DNA from: Arcanobacterium phocae
Lineage (GTDB): Bacteria > Actinomycetota > Actinomycetes > Actinomycetales > Actinomycetaceae
Length of the DNA: 64,000 nt
Direction: 5' to 3'
Assembly (NCBI RefSeq): GCF_018913465.1
Contig: NZ_JABAPM010000007.1
Location: 1-64,000, forward strand
Below the pieces are notes generated by a model. The model did no database searches. It was not told the DNA's origin and saw only the letters and a program-made list of their open reading frames with translations. The position numbers and the translations under genes are program-made. Each line of letters opens with the position of its first letter. Position 1 is the first letter of the stretch. Of this stretch, positions 56,494 to 64,000 are shown in pieces.

Positions 56494-56757
56494 ATGGTCA
56501 TGAATACCTTAACCGGAAATATCCTTCCGAAAAAAGCTTCCGCTGTCAGTGCTGCTGGTGCTCCGACGTCGATCGCCCAGAAACTGAAAACGACTCGTAA
56601 AGAATATGGACTTACTCAGCAACAGGTAGCCGATCTTGCGGGCGTGTCAGATCGGACTGTTCGTAAGCTCGAACAAGGCGAGACAAGCCCGAGTCTGAAA
56701 GCTCTTTTGGCTGTTGCAGCAACCCTTGGTTTAGAGGTTCAGGTGGTACTACCATGA
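56494..56757 (+). CDS. hipB: HipB-type antitoxin, helix-turn-helix protein
   Basis: 87 residues. The XRE helix-turn-helix spans ~27-80 (KEYGLTQQQVADLAGVSDRTVRKLEQGETSPSL split over two helices), with a short N-terminal arm. It should neutralise HipA and repress the operon by binding the three inverted repeats. CTAGGG lies before ATG 56494; a second ATG is two codons on. It overlaps hipA by four bases. Confidence 0.92.
   Translation: MVMNTLTGNILPKKASAVSAAGAPTSIAQKLKTTRKEYGLTQQQVADLAGVSDRTVRKLEQGETSPSLKALLAVAATLGLEVQVVLP
56512..56531. promoter_or_regulatory. hipBA operator 3, inside hipB
   Basis: ACCGGAAATATCCTTCCGAA shares the right arm and spacer of operator 1 exactly and lies over hipB codons ~7-13. 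Binding here would block early elongation as well as initiation. Confidence 0.7.
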
Positions 56758-57953
56758 AACAAACACAGGCTATGGAACTTGCTGACTTACGGTTCGTTGA
56801 AAACGCAGATGTATATAAAGGAGATCTGCATGCAGGAACACTAACTCGGCTACCTAACGGAGATGTCGAGTTTTCCTACCTTCCCGATTATAGTGGCGAA
56901 CCGGTTTCATTTTCGTTGCCGTTAGGTGCAAAGACTGTGCGCCCGGGGGGAGCTCTTCCGGCATTCTTTGCCGGGCTGCTACCAGAGGGCCACCGGCTAA
57001 CAGTATTAAAGCAATACACCAAAACCTCAATGGACGATGAATTGACCATGCTCCTTGCGGTCGGTGCTGATACACCGGGAGATGTCCGAGTCTTTCCTGC
57101 CGGGGTGACTCCTGCTGAGCAACCACCGCTTATTGGTGATGTAGCAGACTGGGACTTTGCTACCGTAATCGATACTGTAGATCGGCACGCAGTGCCAGGG
57201 GTGCAAAACAAAGCCTCGTCTTCAATGATGAGTGCTCCGATCGCTACTGGAACAGATCATGCGATTCTGAAGATAGATCCTGCGAATTTTCCGCACTTGG
57301 TCCAAAACGAGTATCTTCATTTATGTTGTGCAAACGGGTTGAAAATACCAGTAGCTCAGGCCGAAATTGTTACAGATAGGCGAGGGGTAGAAGGACTGCT
57401 TGTTCGCCGATTCGATCGTGTAACGAATGAGGATGGTACGTTGTTGCGGCTAGCCCAAGAAGATGCATCGCAGATTCTACAAATTTCACCGGCGCGTAAA
57501 TATGCGGTTGATTCTGAGGATGTTGTGACTGCGCTAGCAAGCCGAACGCAAGCACCCGTTATTGCAACTCGTAATCTTTACCTTCAATTTCTATTTGCAT
57601 GGTTAACTGGCAATGGTGATTTGCATGCAAAAAACGTGTCGATACTGCGTAATCCGAAGGGCGTATGGGCGGTGGCTCCTATGTATGATCTGCCGTGCAC
57701 TGCGCTCTATCGTGACTTTGACATGGCATTACCTATGGGTGGGCGTACGAAAAAAATACGCGCTAGGCACTGGGACGAATTTGCCCAGAATGTAGGTATT
57801 CCATTGCGGGCGGCACGGTCAGCACAACGCCTTGCTCTTAGTGTGGCGGAAACTGTTGACTTGTCTCAGCTTCCATTTGAAGGGTCGATCCTGCGGGGAG
57901 CACAACGTGAATTGAGTGCGCGGCGTTACGAACTTGGATCTTTGATTGACTGA
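56754..57953 (+). CDS. hipA: HipA-type serine/threonine kinase toxin
   Basis: 399 residues. The N-terminal subdomain has FSLPLGAKTVRPGGALPAFFAGLLPEGHRL, the Gly-rich region ASSSMMSAP (~157-165), the catalytic LTGNGDLHAKN (~288) and the metal motif APMYDLPCT. Family knowledge: E. coli HipA phosphorylates glutamyl-tRNA synthetase and causes persistence. All key motifs appear intact. Cotranscribed with hipB. Confidence 0.93.
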   Translation: MKQTQAMELADLRFVENADVYKGDLHAGTLTRLPNGDVEFSYLPDYSGEPVSFSLPLGAKTVRPGGALPAFFAGLLPEGHRLTVLKQYTKTSMDDELTMLLAVGADTPGDVRVFPAGVTPAEQPPLIGDVADWDFATVIDTVDRHAVPGVQNKASSSMMSAPIATGTDHAILKIDPANFPHLVQNEYLHLCCANGLKIPVAQAEIVTDRRGVEGLLVRRFDRVTNEDGTLLRLAQEDASQILQISPARKYAVDSEDVVTALASRTQAPVIATRNLYLQFLFAWLTGNGDLHAKNVSILRNPKGVWAVAPMYDLPCTALYRDFDMALPMGGRTKKIRARHWDEFAQNVGIPLRAARSAQRLALSVAETVDLSQLPFEGSILRGAQRELSARRYELGSLID

Positions 57954-58200
57954 AGTGACGGATCATCCATCTCTAGGTCGTCCGTATGTGCAGTAACTAG
58001 TCTGATGGCAACTAATCTGGATCAAACTGGTGGAGCGGGGTACTTTGCAGTGTGATAATACTAGGGACTAGCCCAGTTTTGCTATGCAAGAATACGAGTA
58101 CTGGAAGCCAATAAAACGATAAGTCTCCGATAACAAGGTATATTTGAGCTGTTTAGGCACAACGTTTTTGCAACGTCGCATTGACCATCATTGGGGAAAC
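57954..58200. other. Intergenic region before the island
   Basis: No gene or repeat seen. Base composition shifts to AT-rich from about here to the right edge. Confidence 0.4.
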
Positions 58201-59982
58201 ATGAAAGCACAGACTTACATCCAGACCGTACCCTTTGTGGATACTTCAATTGAAGAACTGGAAACCCAAATTAGTAGTAGCTCACATAGTGGTGAGCTAG
58301 AGAAATATATATTTGATTACCCTGCAGTTTATGTGATTGAGCATGGAAAATCGGGAAAGTTTAGCGTTTATATCGGTGAAACGAACGATATTCGCAGCCG
58401 GACGAAACAACATCTTGATACCACCCAATACACAGCTGACAATTGGCATTTAAAAATACGAGAAACAGATGCAAAACTGCATGTAATTGGAAATACTCTT
58501 TTTAATAAATCTTTAACGCTCGATGTTGAGAACAGGCTGATGTCATGGTTGCTTGGAACTCCGCATATTAGCAAGCTGTACAATGGTCGATCTAACCCGC
58601 AACGAAATTACTATACTCAAGAACAATTTGATGAAGTATTTCATCAAATCTGGCGGGAACTACGTAAAGAAAATAGTGATCTCTTTCCAGTTGAAAGTGT
58701 TATTCGAGATTCGGCTCTTTTCAAGGCTTCGCCTTTCCACAAACTGACAGATGAACAGGTTAACGCTAAGCGTGAAATATACGAATCGGTTCTAGACGCT
58801 CTCGATAGTGATAAGACAGGACAACTAATACTTGTCTCTGGTGAGGCAGGATCAGGTAAAACTGTTCTGCTGAGCAATCTATTTTACGAACTTTCTCAGC
58901 TACGGTTACATGATGATGAAACCGAACTTGGTCTGTCCGATGTAGGCGCAGCAGCAGAAGTTTTTATGCTTATAAATCACGATGAGCAACTGGTGGTGTA
59001 TCAGCAGATTGCTCAAAAACTGGGCTTGGGCTCTACGGTTTCGAAACCAACGAGATTCATTAATAATCGGACGGCAAACGATAAAGTCGATGTAATTCTT
59101 GTAGACGAAGCCCATCTGTTATGGACGCAAGGGAAGCAGAGTTATCGAGGAAAGAACCAGCTTGCCGATTTACTAGAACGTGCGCGCGTAGTTATTGCTG
59201 TATATGACGACAAACAAATTCTAGCCTCCAACCAATATGCAGATTCAATATATGGAGAATGGCTCAACAGAGTTAGCTCGAAAAGAATTCATTTGGAAAA
59301 CCAAATGCGCATGGATGCGCCTCTAGAAGTTGTGAATTGGATTCGAAGCATAATTGACGATGGCATTGTCAAATCTTGTCCGGCTAACACTGGAAAGTAT
59401 GAGATTAAAATTTTCGATTCACCTCAGCAACTGCATGACGCGATAGCAGAGAAAGCAACTAGTGTTGAACACGGCTTGTCTCGTCTACTTGCCACATATG
59501 ATTGGGAGTACAACGCTGGCAAATGTCCAGAAGATATCAGCACATGGAATGTAAAGATTGGCGATTGGTCAATGCCTTGGAATCGTGAAATTAAGCGAAC
59601 CACGAAAGCGGCTGAAGGTAGAGAACTTAGTAAACGTAATAAAGGTCTTGCTTGGGCAGAACAAGAACAAACTATTGATGAAGTTGGATCAATATTTACA
59701 ATTCAAGGTTTTGATTTAAATTATGCAGGAGTAATCCTCGGAGAATCAGTGAAATATCGCGATGGGCATATTGTTTTTGATGTGGAAGCTAGCTGTAATA
59801 CAAATGCCAAAAAGCGCAGGACAATGAGCGATAGATCTAAACGATCGGTTGCTGAGGAATTATTGAGAAACGAGTTAAACGTTTTATTGACTCGGGGAGT
59901 CAATGGTCTTTATATCTATGCCATAGATGACGACCTGCGTAAAGCTCTCCACATGGCTACACAAACTTCTGTACAGGAATGA
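58201..59982 (+). CDS. GIY-YIG/DUF2075 ATPase-helicase-like protein
   Basis: 593 residues from ATG 58201 (GGGGAAAC site). Residues ~40-75 (YPAVYVIEHG...SVYIGETNDI-RSRTKQHL) form a GIY-YIG nuclease-like domain. A DUF2075 P-loop ATPase follows with Walker A GEAGSGKT (~214-221) and Walker B DVILVDEAHLL (~297-307), then helicase-like C-terminal motifs (GSIFTIQGFDLNYAGVILG; LNVLLTRGVNGLYIYA). Proteins of this build are found in defence islands; the target is unknown. One base before a MazG-like gene. Confidence 0.85.
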   Translation: MKAQTYIQTVPFVDTSIEELETQISSSSHSGELEKYIFDYPAVYVIEHGKSGKFSVYIGETNDIRSRTKQHLDTTQYTADNWHLKIRETDAKLHVIGNTLFNKSLTLDVENRLMSWLLGTPHISKLYNGRSNPQRNYYTQEQFDEVFHQIWRELRKENSDLFPVESVIRDSALFKASPFHKLTDEQVNAKREIYESVLDALDSDKTGQLILVSGEAGSGKTVLLSNLFYELSQLRLHDDETELGLSDVGAAAEVFMLINHDEQLVVYQQIAQKLGLGSTVSKPTRFINNRTANDKVDVILVDEAHLLWTQGKQSYRGKNQLADLLERARVVIAVYDDKQILASNQYADSIYGEWLNRVSSKRIHLENQMRMDAPLEVVNWIRSIIDDGIVKSCPANTGKYEIKIFDSPQQLHDAIAEKATSVEHGLSRLLATYDWEYNAGKCPEDISTWNVKIGDWSMPWNREIKRTTKAAEGRELSKRNKGLAWAEQEQTIDEVGSIFTIQGFDLNYAGVILGESVKYRDGHIVFDVEASCNTNAKKRRTMSDRSKRSVAEELLRNELNVLLTRGVNGLYIYAIDDDLRKALHMATQTSVQE

Positions 59983-59983
59983 T

Positions 59984-60334
59984 ATGAACGAAAAAGACTC
60001 GTTTGAGGCAATCGTAGAAACGCTAAATCAATTTCGGGACGAAAGGAATTGGCGTCAGTTTCATTCGGAGAAAGACCTTGCGGTTTCTATTTCTATTGAA
60101 GCTGCTGAGCTACTGGAATGTTTTCAATGGGTGTCGTCGCAGGTTGCAACAGCTGAAAAACGAGCTGAGATCGCTGAAGAGCTCGCGGACGTATTGATAT
60201 ATGCATTTATGTTAGCGGATAACATGCGGTTTGATATTCCTAGTATTATTCGATCCAAGATTGCAGTGAATGCTACTAAATATCCTGTCCAAAAGGCTAA
60301 AGGTACCGCGAAGAAATATGATCAGCTGTTATGA
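59984..60334 (+). CDS. MazG-like nucleotide pyrophosphohydrolase
   Basis: 116 residues. All-alpha NTP-PPase fold with the metal motif EAAELLECFQW (~32-42) and EIAEELADVLIYAFML (~59-74), the EExxE...ExxD pattern. It starts one base after the DUF2075 stop with AGGA before it, so the two likely form a functional pair. In this setting it could remove altered or signalling nucleotides rather than act in general housekeeping. Confidence 0.9.
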   Translation: MNEKDSFEAIVETLNQFRDERNWRQFHSEKDLAVSISIEAAELLECFQWVSSQVATAEKRAEIAEELADVLIYAFMLADNMRFDIPSIIRSKIAVNATKYPVQKAKGTAKKYDQLL

Positions 60335-60411
60335 AGCGGATTACTGGCTTTCCTCTCTTTTATGTCTGGACCGTGCGTAGAATTCAACAGGATTTCCCAG
60401 GCAACAAATGA
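60331..60411 (+). CDS. Possible short frame coupled to the MazG-like gene
   Basis: An ATG overlaps the MazG stop (ATGA) and opens 26 codons (MKRITGFPLFYVWTVRR...). It could be chance, a small protein, or the stub of a lost third gene. No family recognised. Confidence 0.2.
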   Translation: MKRITGFPLFYVWTVRRIQQDFPGNK

Positions 60412-60619
60412 ATATAGAGTATCAGACATATTCTCTAAAAAATCACTAACCGTATTAACCTTGCATCGATGACGATTGAGGTGGTTATTGTGCTAAACGG
60501 TAACTATTGAGAGAGGATAGTGGATATCATTAAATTTCATCGGATTACTCGTAACCGGTATCCATACCAACAAAGTGATTAATTGATAGTCCACCGATTT
60601 TGGAAAATAAGGAGTGAAA
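60412..60619. other. Gap before the YobI-like gene
   Basis: About 210 AT-rich bases with no gene. It probably holds the promoter for the YobI-like gene. Confidence 0.4.
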
Positions 60620-63600
60620 ATGGCGGAAAGTACCGAGGGTTCGGAACAAGATAAAAGTTGGGGTCTACTTCCGTTAACCCCGAAGTATAACAAGAACGAA
60701 CATGAGAATTATGTTGCGGAGATAGAGCGAGCGCTAAACACTCAGCCATCGGTTCTTAACATTGCTATCTCTGCAGATTACGGTCTTGGAAAGAGCAGTA
60801 TTCTCAATAAAGTCAAAGAGAATCATGGCGACAGTGCGATAGTTATTTCTTTGTCGACACTCAATCCAAAGGAAAGGGCTGAGAAAAGTGAACAGTGCCC
60901 AGAAGCAGAATCCATAACGAACCAGATCCAAAAGGCTATCGTCAAGCAGCTTATAAGTATGGAACCACCGGCAGTTGCGCAGCGTTCGAGTTTCCGAAGG
61001 ATAGAGCTCTATAGATGGCCTAGAGCTTTATTATTTTCGTTGCTCATTACGTTGTTTTACGCAGTCGGCTCGGTATTTGTACACAGTGTATTTTCCTCTC
61101 AAGGTTGGAACTGGTGGGCGGACGGAATTGTTTTAGCGGTTTCCTTGATAGTTTTATTTTGCGCTACTTTACTGGGATACTGGATGTTTTCTGGAACAGT
61201 TTCTATTCGACAACTTAGTTTTAAATCAATGTCGCTCTCTCTGGACAGAAACTCTGAAAACTATTTTGACCAGTATTTTGCAGAAATCTCATATTTCTTC
61301 AAAGCACAACCTGAGATCGACGTTGTAATTTTTGAAGATATTGATCGGTTTAATGATCCGTTAATCTTCGACTCATTACGGGAATTGAATACTCTGATCA
61401 ATAATATTCGGTGTAGAGATAAGCAGAAGCGAGTTCGATTTATTTACGCAACTCGGGACAGCATCTTTGGAAATCTGACCGATGTAAAAAAGGAAAATAC
61501 GATTGTTCCTGGGTCCTCTCGGACAAAGTTCTTCGATCTCATTATCCCGATTGTTCCATTTATTTCAGCTTGGAATTCACGTGACCATATCAAAAAATTG
61601 TTTGAGGATTGTCCTGGAAATAAGGATGGGGCTCGTCTGGCCAATTTGTTTGATAACAATCTTCTAGATCTAATAATTAAATATATGCCAGACACGCGTG
61701 CGATTAAGCAATTGCGAAATGAATATATTGTTTTCTATGAACGATTAATAAAAGAAGGTGATAAGTCACTCGATTTGAATTCTAATGAGCTACTCGCAAT
61801 GCTAGCTGTGAAGGTTGCATATCCAAGTGAATTCGAAAAAAGCCGACGAGGAGAAGGTATTTTAGAAGATGTTTATCAAGCTTCTCGGAATTTCCGTGCT
61901 GAGTTGCTTGATAGAAACCGGCGAACTCTAGATAGTCGGAGTATTGAACAGTCCCGAATAAAACGTTTAGACAAACGAGCTGAGGAACTTGGCATTACGC
62001 TTGACGGGTATTTGGTCGGAGTAGCTCATGCTATCGACTATGAGAATCCAGTATATGAAATAACTATAGATGACGAAGAGTTTGCTCAGGAAGGTATAAG
62101 AACATCCAAATTCTGGAAATGTTTCGCGGATTACCTTAAAGAGGGCGAAAAAACTATCAAGGTTACTTATAGTCATTCCTTATATGAAACAGATACACTC
62201 AATTTTGATAGCGATGACATCTGCAGAGTTTTGGGGTTAAAGAATACTTTATCTGACTGGGACGAAGGCGTTGCGGAGCATTTAAGTGATGAGATTTCAT
62301 CTTTAGAAAGACAGAAAAAGGAAATTGAAAGTTCCTCAATCAGCGAACTTATAAAACATAATAATTGGGTTATTGGCGATGCAGAGAAAAGTTCTTTCTT
62401 TTCAAAGATTAAACCTACAGTTAGCCCTTATCTAATGCTAGAAGAATTCCTTTATGAAGGGTATATTAAAGCGAATTATGTACTGTATACATCTTCATTC
62501 AATGGTGGAAAGCTAACTGCTAATGCTTTGAATTTTGACTTTCACCATATTCAGACAGGTCATCCTGATTATTATTATAAGTTGGACAATAACGATATTG
62601 ACTCTCTAATTAACTCTCAAGATCATCAGGATTTTGGACGCCCAGGGTTTCTTAACTTCGATATTTTGAATTACTTGTTCTATCGATTGGATGAGGAACA
62701 TGATTCGGTTTTCGAACGAGCTTCATCTACACTGCTTAAAGCGTTGAGTAAACTCAGTGAAGATGGTGTCCACTTCATCGGCCATTATCTGATTAATGAA
62801 CCAGTTATGAGTGAAAATGAAAATAGAGAAAACCGGTATTCAATAGCGCTTGAACAATTTATTCAACAGCTCGCTGCTATTTCTCCCAGAATTTTCGAAT
62901 GTTTCATTACCGAAGAAATCGATTACGAAGTGTACGAAATGCCTGGCAATAGTTATGAATTCGAAAACGCTGGATATTCCGATGCACAATTCGAAGATAT
63001 GCTGAAATATGGCGGATGCCTACTAAAGTTTATAGATATCGCTTTTGCACACGTCTCTTTAGATACCCAATATGTAATAACTGAAAGGGCTAAAGATTAC
63101 CTTAGTAATCATTATTACGATCTGGCAGAAATTCGACGTACCGATCCGCAGGGTGCCATGTATGTAAACATTGCAGATCCTGATGCAGTGTGTGCTCTCA
63201 TTCGTCAATTAGATATCTATGATGTTGCGTTGGAGCGGCTCGATCATAAAGTAAGGCGGGGATTAATTGCGATTAATCAGTATGAGGTGACAATTGCAAA
63301 TATTAAACTATTGACGGACTTAGAATCTGAAAAAATAACTTTAGATAAATTAAAATTTCATTTTAGTGACGTTTACGACTTTGTTCTCCGTCGTCTCCAA
63401 GAAAACTTTGAGGAGCTATATACGGAAGAATACCTGAAGTGCCACGATGTTGAGCAACTTCCGGGTGTTCTAAACGATCTGTACAACGCAAACCCTGATG
63501 CGATAGAGGTTCTATTCCAAAAGAGTGCTAGCGAGTGCATCGTTCAAGATATATCTGAAGTTAATGAAGATGTTTGGCCAATCTTGGCAAAAGAACGGAA

Positions 63601-64000
63601 GTTTGCTTCGACTTTCCATAATGTTTGGAAATACTACGATAATGCTCAACGCAAAATTGATCAAGATTTGAAAAACTATTTGCTAGGAATAGAAGGTATA
63701 GGGGACGCGATATCGGAGGAGGAATACAAAAAGATAGAACTTGCTCAAGCAATTATCAATATAGATGTTCATTCCAACCACAATCGTAATCAAATCGCGA
63801 AACTTGTCAGAAGCCTATCGCTGCAAAAGCCTTTAGCTGTAAAGGATATTCCTTTCGACGATATCGCTTTAGTACTTGCACTGGTAGAACATGGTGTTAT
63901 TGCTCAAGATTACGACTTATATGAAAAAGTAGCACTTCAAGGATGGCCGTGCCTTCGGAATTTTATTGCTGAGACAACTGGTTTTGTTGAATGTGTATCC
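60620..64000 (+). CDS. YobI-like membrane P-loop ATPase, incomplete at window end
   Basis: An open frame of 1127 codons runs from ATG 60620 (AAGGAG site) to the edge without a stop. N-terminal WGLLPLTPKYNKNEHENYV and Walker A ADYGLGKSS (~52-60) lead to two membrane helices (~135-157 and ~170-190), then Walker B VVIFEDIDRF (~235-244) and a STAND/KAP-like ATPase core. The long remainder is helical and without a domain I can name. The N-terminus resembles the B. subtilis YobI ATPase family. Its neighbours suggest a defence role; that is inference. Confidence 0.8.
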   Translation, partial: MAESTEGSEQDKSWGLLPLTPKYNKNEHENYVAEIERALNTQPSVLNIAISADYGLGKSSILNKVKENHGDSAIVISLSTLNPKERAEKSEQCPEAESITNQIQKAIVKQLISMEPPAVAQRSSFRRIELYRWPRALLFSLLITLFYAVGSVFVHSVFSSQGWNWWADGIVLAVSLIVLFCATLLGYWMFSGTVSIRQLSFKSMSLSLDRNSENYFDQYFAEISYFFKAQPEIDVVIFEDIDRFNDPLIFDSLRELNTLINNIRCRDKQKRVRFIYATRDSIFGNLTDVKKENTIVPGSSRTKFFDLIIPIVPFISAWNSRDHIKKLFEDCPGNKDGARLANLFDNNLLDLIIKYMPDTRAIKQLRNEYIVFYERLIKEGDKSLDLNSNELLAMLAVKVAYPSEFEKSRRGEGILEDVYQASRNFRAELLDRNRRTLDSRSIEQSRIKRLDKRAEELGITLDGYLVGVAHAIDYENPVYEITIDDEEFAQEGIRTSKFWKCFADYLKEGEKTIKVTYSHSLYETDTLNFDSDDICRVLGLKNTLSDWDEGVAEHLSDEISSLERQKKEIESSSISELIKHNNWVIGDAEKSSFFSKIKPTVSPYLMLEEFLYEGYIKANYVLYTSSFNGGKLTANALNFDFHHIQTGHPDYYYKLDNNDIDSLINSQDHQDFGRPGFLNFDILNYLFYRLDEEHDSVFERASSTLLKALSKLSEDGVHFIGHYLINEPVMSENENRENRYSIALEQFIQQLAAISPRIFECFITEEIDYEVYEMPGNSYEFENAGYSDAQFEDMLKYGGCLLKFIDIAFAHVSLDTQYVITERAKDYLSNHYYDLAEIRRTDPQGAMYVNIADPDAVCALIRQLDIYDVALERLDHKVRRGLIAINQYEVTIANIKLLTDLESEKITLDKLKFHFSDVYDFVLRRLQENFEELYTEEYLKCHDVEQLPGVLNDLYNANPDAIEVLFQKSASECIVQDISEVNEDVWPILAKERKFASTFHNVWKYYDNAQRKIDQDLKNYLLGIEGIGDAISEEEYKKIELAQAIINIDVHSNHNRNQIAKLVRSLSLQKPLAVKDIPFDDIALVLALVEHGVIAQDYDLYEKVALQGWPCLRNFIAETTGFVECVS

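Overview
The window looks like a chromosome piece from a moderate-GC actinomycete, probably of the Actinomycetaceae (Arcanobacterium/Trueperella-like). That placement is inference from gene order and protein style, not from a database search. Support comes from the actinobacterial gene orders metG-tatD-rpfB-like-rsmA-(PTS insert)-ispE, glmU-prs-rplY-pth-mfd-eno-ftsB-like-DUF501-ppx and xseA-xseB/ispH/ychF, from DtxR-type iron boxes, an LAxTG-type cell-wall anchor, a MetPS-type methionine carrier pair and a leaderless-looking ychF. The first ~120 bases are homopolymer-rich and look like a contig end or sequencing artefact.

Layout. 0.1-6.3 kb: nicotinamidase with a long acidic tail, metG, tatD, an Rpf/YabE-like wall lytic protein and rsmA. 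6.3-9.4 kb: an antiterminator-controlled PTS operon (promoter, RAT site, BglG-type regulator, EIICB, EIIA) sitting inside the usual rsmA-ispE cluster. 9.5-16.8 kb: ispE, an ABC-F ATPase, a small cassette encoding a secreted Cys-containing peptide (apparent frameshift at a T7 tract) plus a small membrane protein, then MarR, an exporter pair and TetR. 17-29.3 kb: tRNA-Gln, truncated glmU, prs, rplY, pth, mfd, eno, a nucleoside hydrolase, ftsB-like, DUF501, ppx. 29.3-43.5 kb: nhaA, a UAA-anticodon tRNA with a short variable arm, an ABC exporter pair, a BI-1 family protein, greA-msrA-FKBP, trhA, uppS, xseA-xseB-sugar kinase, ispH, rmuC and ychF.

The right third (43.5-64 kb) is accessory. It carries three copies of a stem-loop repeat with a conserved loop, an EcsC-like protein, GNAT, CPBP protease, DUF4300 lipoprotein, metPS behind a hairpin-terminated leader, a large LRR/FG-GAP surface protein downstream of an iron box, a RipA-like membrane protein, an iron-boxed cupin-methyltransferase pair, and hipBA with three operators. 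It ends in an AT-rich probable defence island: GIY-YIG/DUF2075 ATPase, MazG-like pyrophosphohydrolase and a YobI-like membrane P-loop ATPase that runs off the window.

Most genes are ordinary housekeeping: translation, rRNA methylation, isoprenoids, cell-wall precursors, repair. The most unusual items are the frameshifted peptide cassette, the dyad repeats, the iron-boxed adhesin, the truncated GlmU beside a possible GlcNAc uptake system, and the island at the right edge.
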